From Ignelater luminosus (lineage: Eukaryota > Arthropoda > Insecta > Coleoptera > Elateridae), in contig VTPC01004488.1 of assembly GCA_011009095.1 (NCBI GenBank), forward strand, positions 61,495 to 125,494: a DNA stretch of 64,000 nt, written 5' to 3'. Below the pieces are notes generated by a model. It made no database searches, was not told the DNA's origin, and worked only from the letters and a program-made list of their open reading frames with translations. The position numbers and the translations under genes are program-made. Positions 34,601-45,278 of the stretch are shown piece after piece; position 1 is the first letter of the stretch, and each line of letters starts with the position of its first letter.

Positions 34601-35838
34601 TTAAAGATTTTTATTAATTAAATTAGAATACAAAAGAAATTTGTTATTATAACCACTATAAGCATACAATTCATAAAATATAGTTTGTATGTTATACAAT
34701 AACTGTTTATTGCTCTTACTTAATTCTAATAATTTTTTAATAGCATTGGACTTACTAGTTATATCACTCACATTTTCTTCTAAAATATCTTTACATAGTT
34801 TAATAATTTCCTTCTCATATATGAAAGGAAACTTTTCTAACAGGATTGAAATGATTTGAGGATGTACTTGTAGTACTTCTGAAAGAAAAAGAGTGTGTAA
34901 CTTAAATTGATATACAAAAAATGTTTAAATTACCCCAATTCTGCCATAAGTAATTAATAAATTCAACTTCATAAGACGACAACTTTGTATACGAACTAAT
35001 AGTTATTAAAATCTTTGATAACAGAATAATATCATTAGTTGATCTGTTTAAATTTAAAAGAGACCAAGCCATTTGAACTTGTTTTTCTCTCAGTTTTTGG
35101 ACTGAGTCTGGCACGAGCAGTTTTTCATGTTTCACATTCAGATTTCTGTTAATCTCTTTGCAGGATTTCTGATTTCTTAAAAGTACTAATCTGTCAGATA
35201 CGTTGTATAATTCTGATATCTTTGAGGTAAATGGAATGCAATAAGAAAAATTAAAATTATTGCATTTTGTTTGATCCCGACTTTGAATTATGTCTAAAAC
35301 ATAAGGTTTATAATAATCCCAAAACATTGTTTAAAATCCGTACCTTGTAATTTTACTTTTCTCATGCGCAATTTCTGTTCTTTTGTAAAATGTTCTGAAA
35401 CTTCTGCTACAGTATCGAAAGGTTTAGTTTCGGAGAATTCAGATTCTGTTGTAGAATGCATATTGTCCTCAAGAGATGTATATTCAATCCTGGATTCCAC
35501 TAGAGAATCAATTAAACAGTCGTAATTAGTAACATCAATCTGAAAATTATGCTTTTGTCCAATAAACCACTGGCGTAGCAACAACTATAATAAAATAAAA
35601 TTGTAAAAAGCATTTTAATTTGCATATCCTTTAGAACACTCACTAGCATATCTAACCGATAATTTGCTTGTGATATGCTGTTACTTGTCAGTGAGTTATA
35701 CAAAATATCACTAACACATTCTGAAATATTTTGTACACACTGGGGAGATAATTTTGGAAAATGACTACTAGTATTTGCATTTTTCATTAATAATTCAAAT
35801 ATTGTTGATTCTGTCATTGCAAACAGCTGAATGTGCAT
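34601..35838 (-). CDS. Unrecognised four-exon protein of 357 codons
   Basis: Minus-strand exons: 35838-35644, 35584-35344, 35293-34934 and 34878-34601, joined in frame; introns of 59, 50 and 55 bp, all GT-AG. The next in-frame Met (35817, MTESTIFELL) is an alternative start. The apparent frame change near 35330 is explained by the 50-bp intron (AAG|GTACGG ... TTTTAG|ACATA), so the gene need not be broken. The protein is mostly helical in composition (many L, I, K, S, N). It has a charged middle (EHFTKEQKLRMRKVKLQ) and a C-terminal third rich in leucine and isoleucine, like a HEAT/ARM-type helical stack (HPQIISILLEKFPFIYEKE). There is no signal peptide, membrane segment or catalytic motif. I do not recognise the family. 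Confidence 0.72.
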
Positions 35839-36561
35839 ATGTTTTTTCTTAATACTACTCCCACTATTCAGTTTCTGGTATTTCTATTTTACATAGCATC
35901 CCTTCTGATGATCATAATATCTGCAGTTCTAAAATAATTTGAGTATCTATTATTAAACAAAGCACTGCAACAGAATCCAGGTTATTAAAGGTTATGTATG
36001 TTACCCAAAAATATTATTATCGGTTATATCGTCATTTATCATATTCTATATTATATCTGCATCATTAATTCAGATATTGACAGCCACACATCATGGTTAT
36101 GAATCATAATCATATCTGTGATCACTGATCATCATACCGTATCATACTAACCAATATCATACTAATAAGAATAACACTTATGGCACTTATGTACGTATGT
36201 ACCTATTATATTCAGTGTTGGGCATTATCTAGATACTAGTTCATCTAGATAAAAAACATGTATCTATTATCTTATCTAGATATATTTTTTAAAATCATCT
36301 TTTATCTGCATCTAGAAAAAAGTTAGATAATAGATTATTTCTTCAACCTTTTGGGTTTTGTAATTATAATTGATTATAATTTTTCAATTTTTTTTTGTTT
36401 CTTGCACATTTCAGTACCTAATTTAATTTTTTAGAAATATTTTTCTTCCATTTGTGGCTAACTTCCTTGTTAAGGTGACGTCATTTGTGCTCAGTGTTTC
36501 TGAAATTTATGCATCTTGGTGCACTAGCATATAGGAATTTTATTTCCTCTATGATGTAATA

Positions 36562-37896
36562 TAGTCATGGGACATACGACTCTTTTTACCGTGCCAGTTC
36601 AATTCGTTCAACTCATTTTAAAGAGTCGTTCACATTGAGTCGTTCATTTGAACTGATTGTGTTTCATACATACTACTGTAGAAATGTACGATAGGTGCGG
36701 TATCATTCTCACCTAAATTATTGAATAATGTTTAGTCAATTCTCAAGATCTCTACTCTATTAGATTTTTCTACTCCTTAGAAAATAGAAATGAAGTGTTT
36801 TATTTATTTAATAATCCTCAGAAAATATTATACTTCGATAATCATTAATAAATACACTAAACTTGTATTGCTCTTGGAAATTAAACATGCTTTTCTACTT
36901 TCCGAGCATGTATGCACTATCTCGTTCAAAAGAGAATCGTCACTTTCTTGCATTGAACTGTGTAAGTTCAAATACATATTCAGCTCACTGTTTCTTCGTT
37001 CGTTCATTCCCCACTTCTCAGTAGAGTCAGTACGAACTTTAAATGCACTTATGTGCTACTGAACTGATTCATTCTCGCCACGCCTGCTGGCTACCAACCC
37101 CATAAATACAAGTATAAACTTAAGTTCCCCCCGGCCATCTACCTAGGCCGAGCCACCTTCCTGACCCCAGAACTTGACGAAATCCTCGACAACACTCCAA
37201 TCGCCCTTAGACTCCCATAAATCACATCTCCCATCCTCTGTTCTCTGCATGCCTATAACCTTATAACATCTTATGAACAACGATTCTGCTCCTCTCTCTA
37301 TGTTTCAGATAGCAGAGGCCCCATCCTGTTCTCGCTGGGTTTTTCCGTGGTTTCCCCAGTGGTGAAGGCAAATGCCGGAACAGTTTTGCACTAGTCCACG
37401 GCACACAATACACACCTAGACACCCACACACCACTACTCTAACACATACACACTCTCACACTCCTCACTACACAATTCCAACACCGTTCTGAAAAGAACC
37501 GTCGCGTTGAACTCCTCGTCGTCTCTGTGTGACGGCTCGTTGGCCGTCCTTGGGCATTACCATCAACGAGAATTATGGAGGACCTGCTTCCGGCCTGCAC
37601 CACCATCGCCACCAGACCAACATCACCGTGGACTGCGGGCGCGCGGACTGCTTGGTGCCCGACATGATGGCGTGCACGACAGGAGTTATCCCACCATTTT
37701 TTCCAATTCACCAGCCATAGAGAAATTAAGTTTTCTAAATGGCAGCCACCTACGGTGGCATTTATTCATTGAGTCTGTCCCTCTGAACTGAATAAACAAA
37801 TGAACGAACCGTTCAATCGAAAAGAGTCGTATGTTTACCGCTCATTTAAGTGAGTGGTTCATTGTGAACGACTCATTCATGAACGACCCATCTCTA
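36562..37896. mobile_element. Inner hAT-like element, 1.33 kb, nested in the outer one
   Basis: The left end TAGTCATGGGACATACGACT and the inverse of the right end (TAGAGATGGGTCGTTCATGA) share TAGnnATGGG. Both arms contain repeated GTCGTTCA and GAACGA words and ACGACTCTTTT. Flanks ATGTAATA (36554-36561) and ATGTAATG (37897-37904) match at 7 of 8. The GC-rich segment at 37085-37720 inside it is unlike the rest. Confidence 0.68.
37085..37720. other. GC-rich insert with a protein-like segment
   Basis: About 55-60% GC in a window of about 30% GC. The stretch 37340-37400 (TTTTTCCGTGGTTTCCCCAG, GAAGGCAAATGCCGGAA) resembles 3' regions of non-LTR elements common in insect genomes, recalled from general experience. 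Next to it, + strand codons from about 37545 read GITINENYGG, later TNITVDCGRADCLVPDMM, with strong third-position GC bias and no stop until 37718. This looks like a captured coding fragment or part of a retroelement. Not identified. Confidence 0.45.
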
Positions 37897-38250
37897 ATGT
37901 AATGAAAAACTCAGGTTTTGGTGTAAATAAGGCTACTTTTGATTTTTCATTATTATCTACTTTTTATCTATTATCTAGATAACTAACACTTAATTTATCT
38001 ATTATCTTATATCGAAATTTTTTAACAATCAACTGTTATCTTATATCTAGATACATTTGAAATTATCTGCACCCAACATTGTTTATATTTATGGCTTATG
38101 TCTCTTCATAGAAACATCATAACGTAAAACATTATTATGATTACTAGAATGCCTAGATAATTGGCGAAAATCATTAACAAACAGAGACGGGGATAAATTT
38201 CGTCAAAATGGCGGAAAAAAAGTGAATAGCAACTAAAAGAACTAACGTTA

Positions 38251-38787
38251 AGCGCGTTTCACATTATACTTTTTTTGTCTAGAATTATGCTAGATTTCTC
38301 GTTCGATTTCGGTTCTATTTCCGTTCGATTTTCATCCTACAAATTTTTAAATAATCGTATGACATCGGATTCATTCGATTTGTTTCAAGCATGGCAGTGT
38401 GGCCACTAGACAAATAGAAAATTAGTATTTGACAAAAGCGGCGCGAAACATTTTAGTGATTTTAGTCTATAACCTTAATAACAACAACAAGCTACAAGCG
38501 AGATTAAAATATTTTTAAAGGTTATAATAATGAGTAATATGCACAGGTTTGACCTCAACTTTGGCAAAGGTTGGCACTAAAATTGAATGACTTTCTGCTC
38601 ATGCGTACTACAACATAGCATGAAACTCGAATAGAAAAATAGAACTCGGCGTATATTTCTATACTAGAAACTCGAACCAAAATCGAAAACCAGTTTCAGA
38701 TTCACATTATACTAGAATTGGCTAGAAATTTCTCGAACGAAACTCGAAATAGAATCTAGACAAAAATAGTATAATGTGAAACGCGCT
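38251..38787. mobile_element. PIF/Harbinger-type MITE, 537 bp, TTA target duplication
   Basis: AGCGCGTTTCACATTATACT at the left end is repeated exactly, inverted, at the right end, and similarity continues through TTTTTGTCTAGA. TTA flanks both sides (38248-38250 and 38788-38790). Many internal CTAGAA and TTCTCG words are arranged as further inverted repeats. No coding sequence. Confidence 0.87.
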
Positions 38788-38815
38788 TTACAAAAGCTAT
38801 GTTTGTAAGTAGTAG

Positions 38816-39071
38816 CACAGATTAAATAAAGGTCAGATATTTTACTTCGACAAATTTGTGGATTCTATTGCTCTCTCTCAAAGCAACTCCCAGAGCTTGC
38901 TATTTTGACATGTACTGCGCAAGCAGCACAGCTTGGTATACACTTTTTATAAAACGCGCGTAAAAGAGTAGGCGTGGTAAACTCCCAGTGCTGCAAATGT
39001 AAATGTGCAGACAAAAAATGGGAACATTGGTGGAATAGGGAGTGAAATATCTGACCTTTATTTAATCTGTG
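38816..39071 (+). mobile_element. MITE copy E3 (same family as 15.0-15.6 kb), 256 bp
   Basis: CACAGATTAAATAAAGGTCA to TGACCTTTATTTAATCTGTG, 27-bp ends with perfect inversion. Flanks GTAGTAG (38809-38815) and GTAGTAC (39072-39078) match at 6 of 7. This is the compact reference copy, with only four CT units where copy E2 has about 43. Confidence 0.88.
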
Positions 39072-39503
39072 GTAGTACTTCTTTGCTTAGAATAACTTGT
39101 GGAATAATAACTTGTGGAATAATAACTGTCTGAAATATCATAACCTACTTTATGACACCCCGTATACATATTGTTATCAAAGGCGAAGGTCCAATGGGTC
39201 CAACAATAAGCCGTAATATAAAAGGTAATCGAGTATGTCTACCATCCTGATTTATCCCTTTCTTGATACGATCTCTCCTAACATTTTGAATTTTTGACGG
39301 TAAATTTGCTGGAAGCTCATGAGGTAGGGGTAAGCACTAGGCTAGTTATAACGGTTATAATATAAAATATAATATAGAATAACTACAATAGAGGGCACTT
39401 TTCTATTTTCTGGGATGTTTTGTATTATTATTTATTATGTTTGTCACTCTGCACGCAATGCGCAATCGTCAGTTACATTTTTGACAGTTGCTCTAAGAGA
39501 AAA

Positions 39504-42500
39504 ATGGCGTCCATTCTGAAACTCTCACGGACTTTATCAAAATTCCCGAAAAATGCTGCCAGTTCACAGGTGAGCTTTACCTTTTGTCTGGGTTGTATAT
39601 CACATACAAGTCAAATGAAAATGATTTCATTAAATATTACAGTTTCTGACATAAATAATGTTCATATTACGTAAGCGTTAAGCGGTTCATTTGTACGAAA
39701 ATTGTCTCTTTTATCCGTATTACGAGATTTTAACATTCTTCAAAATCTCATTTTCTAGACTGCCAAAGCTCTTCGAGCTGCTTCAACAGCTGTCGACTTT
39801 CAACAAACATTGGTAAACGTACCTCCTACAAAAGTAACTGCACTTAATTCTGGTATATTTTAGTTACCTTTATGTCACCGTAAACCAAAAAGATTAATTA
39901 TATTCAATTTTTAGGTTTGCGAGTGGCAACTGAAGATTGGGGTTCTCAAACTGCTACAGTTGGTATCTGGATCGATGCTGGAAGTAGATATGAAACATCG
40001 AAAAATAATGGAGTTGCACATTTTATGGAACATATGGCATTTAAGGTAAATGCAACAAGTATTATTAAATAGATACTATTTATCTATTGGACATATGATC
40101 CAAAATCAAAAATAATGGGCTAACGGCATATCTGTGGCCTTTGATCTGTAAAATGTATTTCAATTAGCATTTACGAAAAGTGATCTTGGGTTAACCCTCG
40201 GTTTGGAGTGGATTCAAACAACTGTTAATCAAGTTTAACCAGAGTAAAACATTTTCTGTTTAGGGTTTTTCGTGTTTTACATGGAACCACCCATGTCTAA
40301 CTTTCTGGCATTTTCACCAAAGTACTTGTATTTTGTCACTTTACGAAAATTTATAAATGCCATTGAAATTTTCACCAAAGTACCTAGATACCTTTCTGTG
40401 TTGATGTGTAACAACACCAGAAAGGTAGGATTCAGGCCTTCTTTTTCTGTCAGTCGCTGTTGTACTATAAAGTGAATTTAAAAATTGACAAGATGAGGTA
40501 TCTATTATTACTATTTATACAGTGTGTTCATTTTATCTTTCCCAATTGTTTGGTTGAAATATCAAAACAGCAGTCTGATGTGGATTTAAAACTTGAAAAT
40601 CTCATTTGGTATGTTTAATGGACTTGGCAATTTAGCTCTTACCTTTCCAGCAATGACTGAATGACAGAACGTATTATAAAACATCGCTTTAATTTTCTGA
40701 TAGAGAACATGAGTATGATGCACCCCGGCGATACAACGAACTGCCTGTTTCTTTCTAATTAATTATAAACCCATGTTCTTGCATTTTTTATCAATCATTA
40801 GGTATTTTAATTAGAAATACTATTAAAAGATAAAAATATAGAAATAAAATGGACACAGTGTGTAGGTTGTTTTGACTAAATAATAGTTTAAGCTGTACTA
40901 TTCTTTCACTATACCTGACCTTGTACTTGAACAGTTGACTCAAATTACCCAACTCGAGATCACTTTTTTTAACACTTCATGATGAGATTACAGTAATCAA
41001 TGTGACATTGTTATTTTACGTATTTAAGTTGTATGTGTGTATTAAATTTAATCTAACAGTTTACAAAATTAAGAAATGACAAACAATGATGCTACTTTTG
41101 GATCATACATTATTAATTTATAAATTGTTTCATTATCTTTTTAAGGGAACTGGCAAGAGATCACAATGCCAGTTGGAAATAGAAATAGAAGATATGGGCG
41201 CACAATTAAATGCTTATACAAGTCGAGAACAGACAGTATATTATTCTAAATGTTTAGCCAAAGATGTTCCAAAAGCAATTGAAATTCTGGCTGATATAGT
41301 GCAAAATGCTAAATTAGGTGAAGCCGAAATTGAAAGAGAACGAGGTGTTATTTTACGAGAAATGCAAGAAGTAGAATCTAATTTACAAGAAGTGGTGTTT
41401 GATCATCTACATTCTATTGCTTATCAGGGTACTCCATTAGCCAATACAATATTAGGTATGTTCTCTAAACATTAAAAAAAAATTATCATTGAAACTTATT
41501 CAGTATGCCTTCACATAGACTTTTTACGTTTAGTGCAGAATTATTTCATAATTCTACAATGGTCATTTTTACCAATTTTTAAAACAAGATTATAATAGTG
41601 GTAAGTCATGTTTTTATTGCAGGCCCAACAGCTAATATACGTTCAATTGACTCATCAGAATTACGAGCTTATTTAGATTGCCATTATAAACCCAGTCGTA
41701 TGGTAATAGCAGGAGCTGGTGGTGTAAATCATGAAGAATTGATTAAGTTATCAGAATGTCATTTTGGCAAAGCTTGCAATACCTACAGTGGTGAAGTGCC
41801 AAGCCTAGCACCTTGCCGATTTACTGGTTCTGAAATTCGTGTTCGAGATGACAGTTTACCTCTGGCTCATGTAGCAATTGCTGTAGAAGGAGCAGGATGG
41901 ACAGATCCAGACACTCTTACATTGATGGTAGCTAGTACCTTGTTAGGAGCATGGGATCGTTCTCAAGCTTCAGCAAAACAGAATGCTACTAATTTGGCTC
42001 GTTACTCTGCTGCTGATGATTTGTGTCACTCCTATCAAAGTTTCAATACATGTTACAAGGTAAATTCAATGTTAAAAATAATTTAAAAGAAAAACTAATT
42101 TTACTTAGTGAAATGATTTAGGATACTGGCTTGTGGGGTGTTTATTTTGTATCTGATCCATTAAAGATTGATGACATGATGTTTAATGTACAGTCAGAAT
42201 TTATGAGACTATGTACAAGTGTAACAGAAGGAGAAGTAGCTCGTGCTCGTTCTCTTTTGGCTGCAAATACATTACTTCAACTTGACACATCTACTGCTGT
42301 TTGCGAAGACATTGGTAAGTTCTTACAATTTTTTTCTTATTTCTTAATTATATATTGAAAAAATTTTTCAACTTATACAACTATTTTCTAAATGCAGGTC
42401 GTCAATTGTTGTGCTATGGAAGAAGAATTCCACCTCATGAATTGACTCATCGTATAAATTCAATCACTGCCCAGAATGTAAGGGATGTATGCTATAAGTA

Positions 42501-42600
42501 TTTGTTTGATAGATGCCCAGCAGTTGCTGCTGTAGGACCCATTGAAAATCTACCAGACTATAACAGAGTACGCAGTTCCATGTATTGGTTAAGAGTGTAG
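39504..42600 (+). CDS. PMPCB: Mitochondrial-processing peptidase subunit beta
   Basis: Seven exons: 39504-39569, 39759-39852, 39915-40045, 41146-41455, 41623-42059, 42122-42314 and 42398-42600, giving 477 codons plus stop, the usual family length. It is the catalytic subunit that, with MPP-alpha, removes N-terminal targeting presequences from imported matrix proteins. The M16 inverted zinc motif HFMEH is at residues 89-93, and the third zinc ligand E169 lies in [14 protein letters not shown], exactly 76 residues on. Other marks are [30 protein letters not shown] and [16 protein letters not shown]. The N-terminus is basic and hydroxylated without acids ([20 protein letters not shown]), as expected for a presequence. 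The intact motif separates it from the inactive UQCRC1-type paralogue. Intron 3 (1.1 kb) carries a dispersed-repeat piece. Confidence 0.96.
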
Positions 42601-42887
42601 AAATGTTAATAAAATGAAATTTCTTTTACTTTAATTTATAATATTGTAAATTCTTGATTTTATAGGTAAATCTTCTATTGTTAAATGTGAAATAAAATCT
42701 TGTTACTTTATTTCAAGATTTATTTGCTTTATTTTAAGTAAATTTTAAATATAAAACATTACCGACTTAGTTTGAACCATGATGTGCTTATTTTGTGGCT
42801 TTGAGACTATACACCATCATTGTAAAATTAAAACAATTATTTAGTATTGAAAAATTACAAATAACCTGTTTTTGATTATTATCATTA

Positions 42888-43677
42888 TACTATACCTTTT
42901 CAACTTCAAATTGGGAATAATCATTTTTAAATTGGAAATAATCAATTTGAAATTGGGAATAATTAATTTCAAAATGGGAATAATCATTTTCAAATTGGGA
43001 ACAAACAATTTCAAATTTGGAATAATCAATCTCAAGTTGAGACCAATCAACTTCAAATTGAAACTAACCGATATCAGATTAAACAATGTGGAATCAGTTG
43101 TAATAACTATGAACTGTCATATTTAACTAATAACAATAACTGTAATTAATATATCAAAATGCCTCATTTACGTATAAGGGTGGCCCAAAAGTCTGGAACC
43201 GGTTAAATATCTCGAAGAAATACACTTCAGATTAAAAAGTTCTGAAATACGTGTTCTTTTATTTTTAAAGATGTATTTAAACATGACACGTGAAAACCCC
43301 CTCGCCCCGACATGGTGGAATGAGAGATAGTTTTGAAAATTTAAATGGGAACCCTTAATTTTTTTTGTATTTTTTGATTTTCTATTGAAAATTGTTGATG
43401 AGGCATTTTTATATATTAATTACATTTATTATTATTAGTTAAATATGACAGTTCATAGTTATTACAACTGATTCCTCATTGTTTAATCTGATATTGGTTA
43501 GTCTCAATTTGAAGTTGATTGGTCTCAACTTGTAATTGATTATTCCCAATTTGAAATTGTTTGTTCCCAATTTGAAAATGATTATTCCCAATTTGAAATT
43601 GATTATTCCCAATTTAAAAATGATTATTCCCAATTTGAAAATGATTGTTCCCAATTTGAAGTTGAAAAGGTATAGTA
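42888..43677. repeat. 790-bp palindrome built of a 21-bp minisatellite
   Basis: Two arms of 280 bp (42888-43167 and 43398-43677) are inverted copies around a 230-bp spacer. The outer 170 bp of each arm consists of about eight 21-bp units of the type AAATTGGGAATAATCATTTTC. The unit itself is partly palindromic (GAAATTG...CAATTTC). Because 21 is a multiple of three, both strands show open frames repeating LIIPNLK or IINFKLG, but there is no start context or other sign of a gene. The spacer begins with GGTGGCCCAAAAGTCTGGAA, a word like transposon ends. Confidence 0.9.
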
Positions 43678-44433
43678 CAGATTTGTTTTTTACAATTATG
43701 GTTCTTGGGTCGACCAACTTTTTACAGTTAGTGATACTTCAGTATATAGAATGGTAAGGAGAAAGACATTTTTAGTGTGTTTTATCAGTTGCACTGTTCA
43801 TTTTAATTTTACATCATACAAAAGATATTATTTTTCTTATTGGACATCCATGGAGATATACAAAAATGAATGTAAAATAAGATTAATAAATAATATGTAC
43901 TTTATAACAAATAAACCTTTTATTTTAAAGCGAGCTAAGTTTGTTTCATGGACTTGTAAAAAAACTAGAAATTGAAAATAGAAATGGAAGTAGAAAGTTA
44001 CTTTGAAAAACTTACTCTAATCCCAACAAAATTTAGCTTATTTTTTTGTCAACCTAAATGAAGCCAAAGCTTCAAATTAATTCTATGTAATACGCATCTT
44101 ATTCTCTGAGCACTCACCTCTACTTTTTTACCACATTGACATGCCTAAAGTAGTTACTTTATTATTTAACTGGTTACATCTCGATTTCACTACTCATAAA
44201 GGACAATATCCAAATGTAAGGTTAGTTCGACCTTCATATGATTATCCTTCAAAAAATGACATTGACATCAAGTGTGAATAAACCCTATGTTTTTTAACTT
44301 TTTGAATAGCAAAAGAATTTTGTTAAACCAGAAAAAATCTTGCTTAACATTCTCCAACAAGATGTTGCAGGGAAACGTAGTGATAAATTTGAATCAACAC
44401 AATAAAAATTAAATAAACACTGTGAAAGTTGGA
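43678..44433. other. Gene-free AT-rich DNA
   Basis: Only one chance frame (43751-43975, + strand, about 74 codons) of random composition. Nothing further seen. Confidence 0.4.
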
Positions 44434-44844
44434 CAATACAAACAGACGAAACAAGGGTGACGTCACACAAACAGCGTTCGCTGTGTAACCGTCCATAAGG
44501 AAAAAAATATTAATTTATTGTGCAATGATTAACGAGTAGCGAGTTTTAAAAACTGTAATAAGTGATTAAATCTTTGTATTAACCAAATAATATATCAGAG
44601 GTAGGTGGATTGATAAATTTAAATAAAAGCTGTTATTGAAGATTGAAGTAAATGCGGTTAATACAAAGATCCAATCACTTCACAAAATCACTTATTACAC
44701 AGTTCTTAAAACTCACTACTCGTTGTACAATAAATTAATAATTTTCCCTTGTGGACGTTTACACAGCGAACCCTGTTTGTTTGGAACCAGCGCAGGTTGT
44801 ACCAACCTGTAGATGACGTCACGACTTGTTTCGTCTATTGTATT
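44434..44844. mobile_element. Foldback MITE about 410 bp, with TGACGTCA near each end
   Basis: AATACAAACAGACGAAACAAG at the left is repeated inverted at the right (CTTGTTTCGTCTATTGTATT), and the arms continue through GACGTCA, the CACAGCGAAC/GTTCGCTGTG stretch, and AATTTATTGT...AGTAGTGAG/CTCGCTACTC-like words. The palindrome TGACGTCA, identical to a cAMP-response element, is near each end. It lies 435 bp upstream of the VPS26 start codon. No coding sequence. Confidence 0.75.
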
Positions 44845-45278
44845 AACTGTTTGTTTGGGATTGATTTGTTCCGCTGTAATCTCGTCGCTACATGAAATAT
44901 GCTTGGGTTAGTTTCTAAATTTATTTTTTCTTGTTCAACCTCATTAATTTTAAAAATTTATTTTGTTATCATTAAACTGTCCGCTCTTTGGACATGAAAA
45001 ATAAATATTAAAATGAGGTCAAGCAATAAATATTATATGTACACAAATTATATGTAACTAATAACATTCGATGATGTTTTTTTCTTGTAAAATTTTGTTT
45101 TTTTTCTTTATGTCTAGTAATTCGATGTAATCAACCTATCAACTGCCCCGCTGTCAAAATTATTCCGAATACTTTGGTTATGATGATAACCAATTAATTT
45201 TTGAGAAGATTGGGTTTCCTTACTAATGTAATAAATCTGTTTTAGTGCATATAACGTGGATATTTATTGTTATTAGCG

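Larger units (their letters stand above)
36213..38081. mobile_element. Outer hAT-like element, 1.87 kb, with a nested insertion
   Basis: The ends CAGTGTTGGGCATTATCTAG and AATTATCTGCACCCAACATTG are inverted copies with small differences. Subterminal TCTATTATCTTAT and TATCTAGATA words are repeated on both sides. Flanks ATTATATT (36205-36212) and TTTATATT (38082-38089) match at 7 of 8 positions, as expected for an aged hAT target duplication. Most of its length is a second element (36562-37896). No transposase was recognised. Confidence 0.78.

Noticed and set aside
35290-35345. Apparent frameshift in the gene at 34601-35838
   Set aside because: A 50-bp intron with GTACGG donor and TTTTAG acceptor restores the frame, so there is no need to call a pseudogene.
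40387-40425. Hairpin CCTTTCTGTGTTG / CAACACCAGAAAGG in the peptidase gene intron, considered as a microRNA precursor
   Set aside because: The stem is only about 14 bp with an 8-nt loop, too short for a microRNA precursor.
42841-43757. Open frames on both strands with LIIPNLK / IINFKLG seven-residue repeats, at first sight like a repeat protein
   Set aside because: The period of 21 bp keeps all frames open; the sequence is a palindromic minisatellite with frames on both strands.
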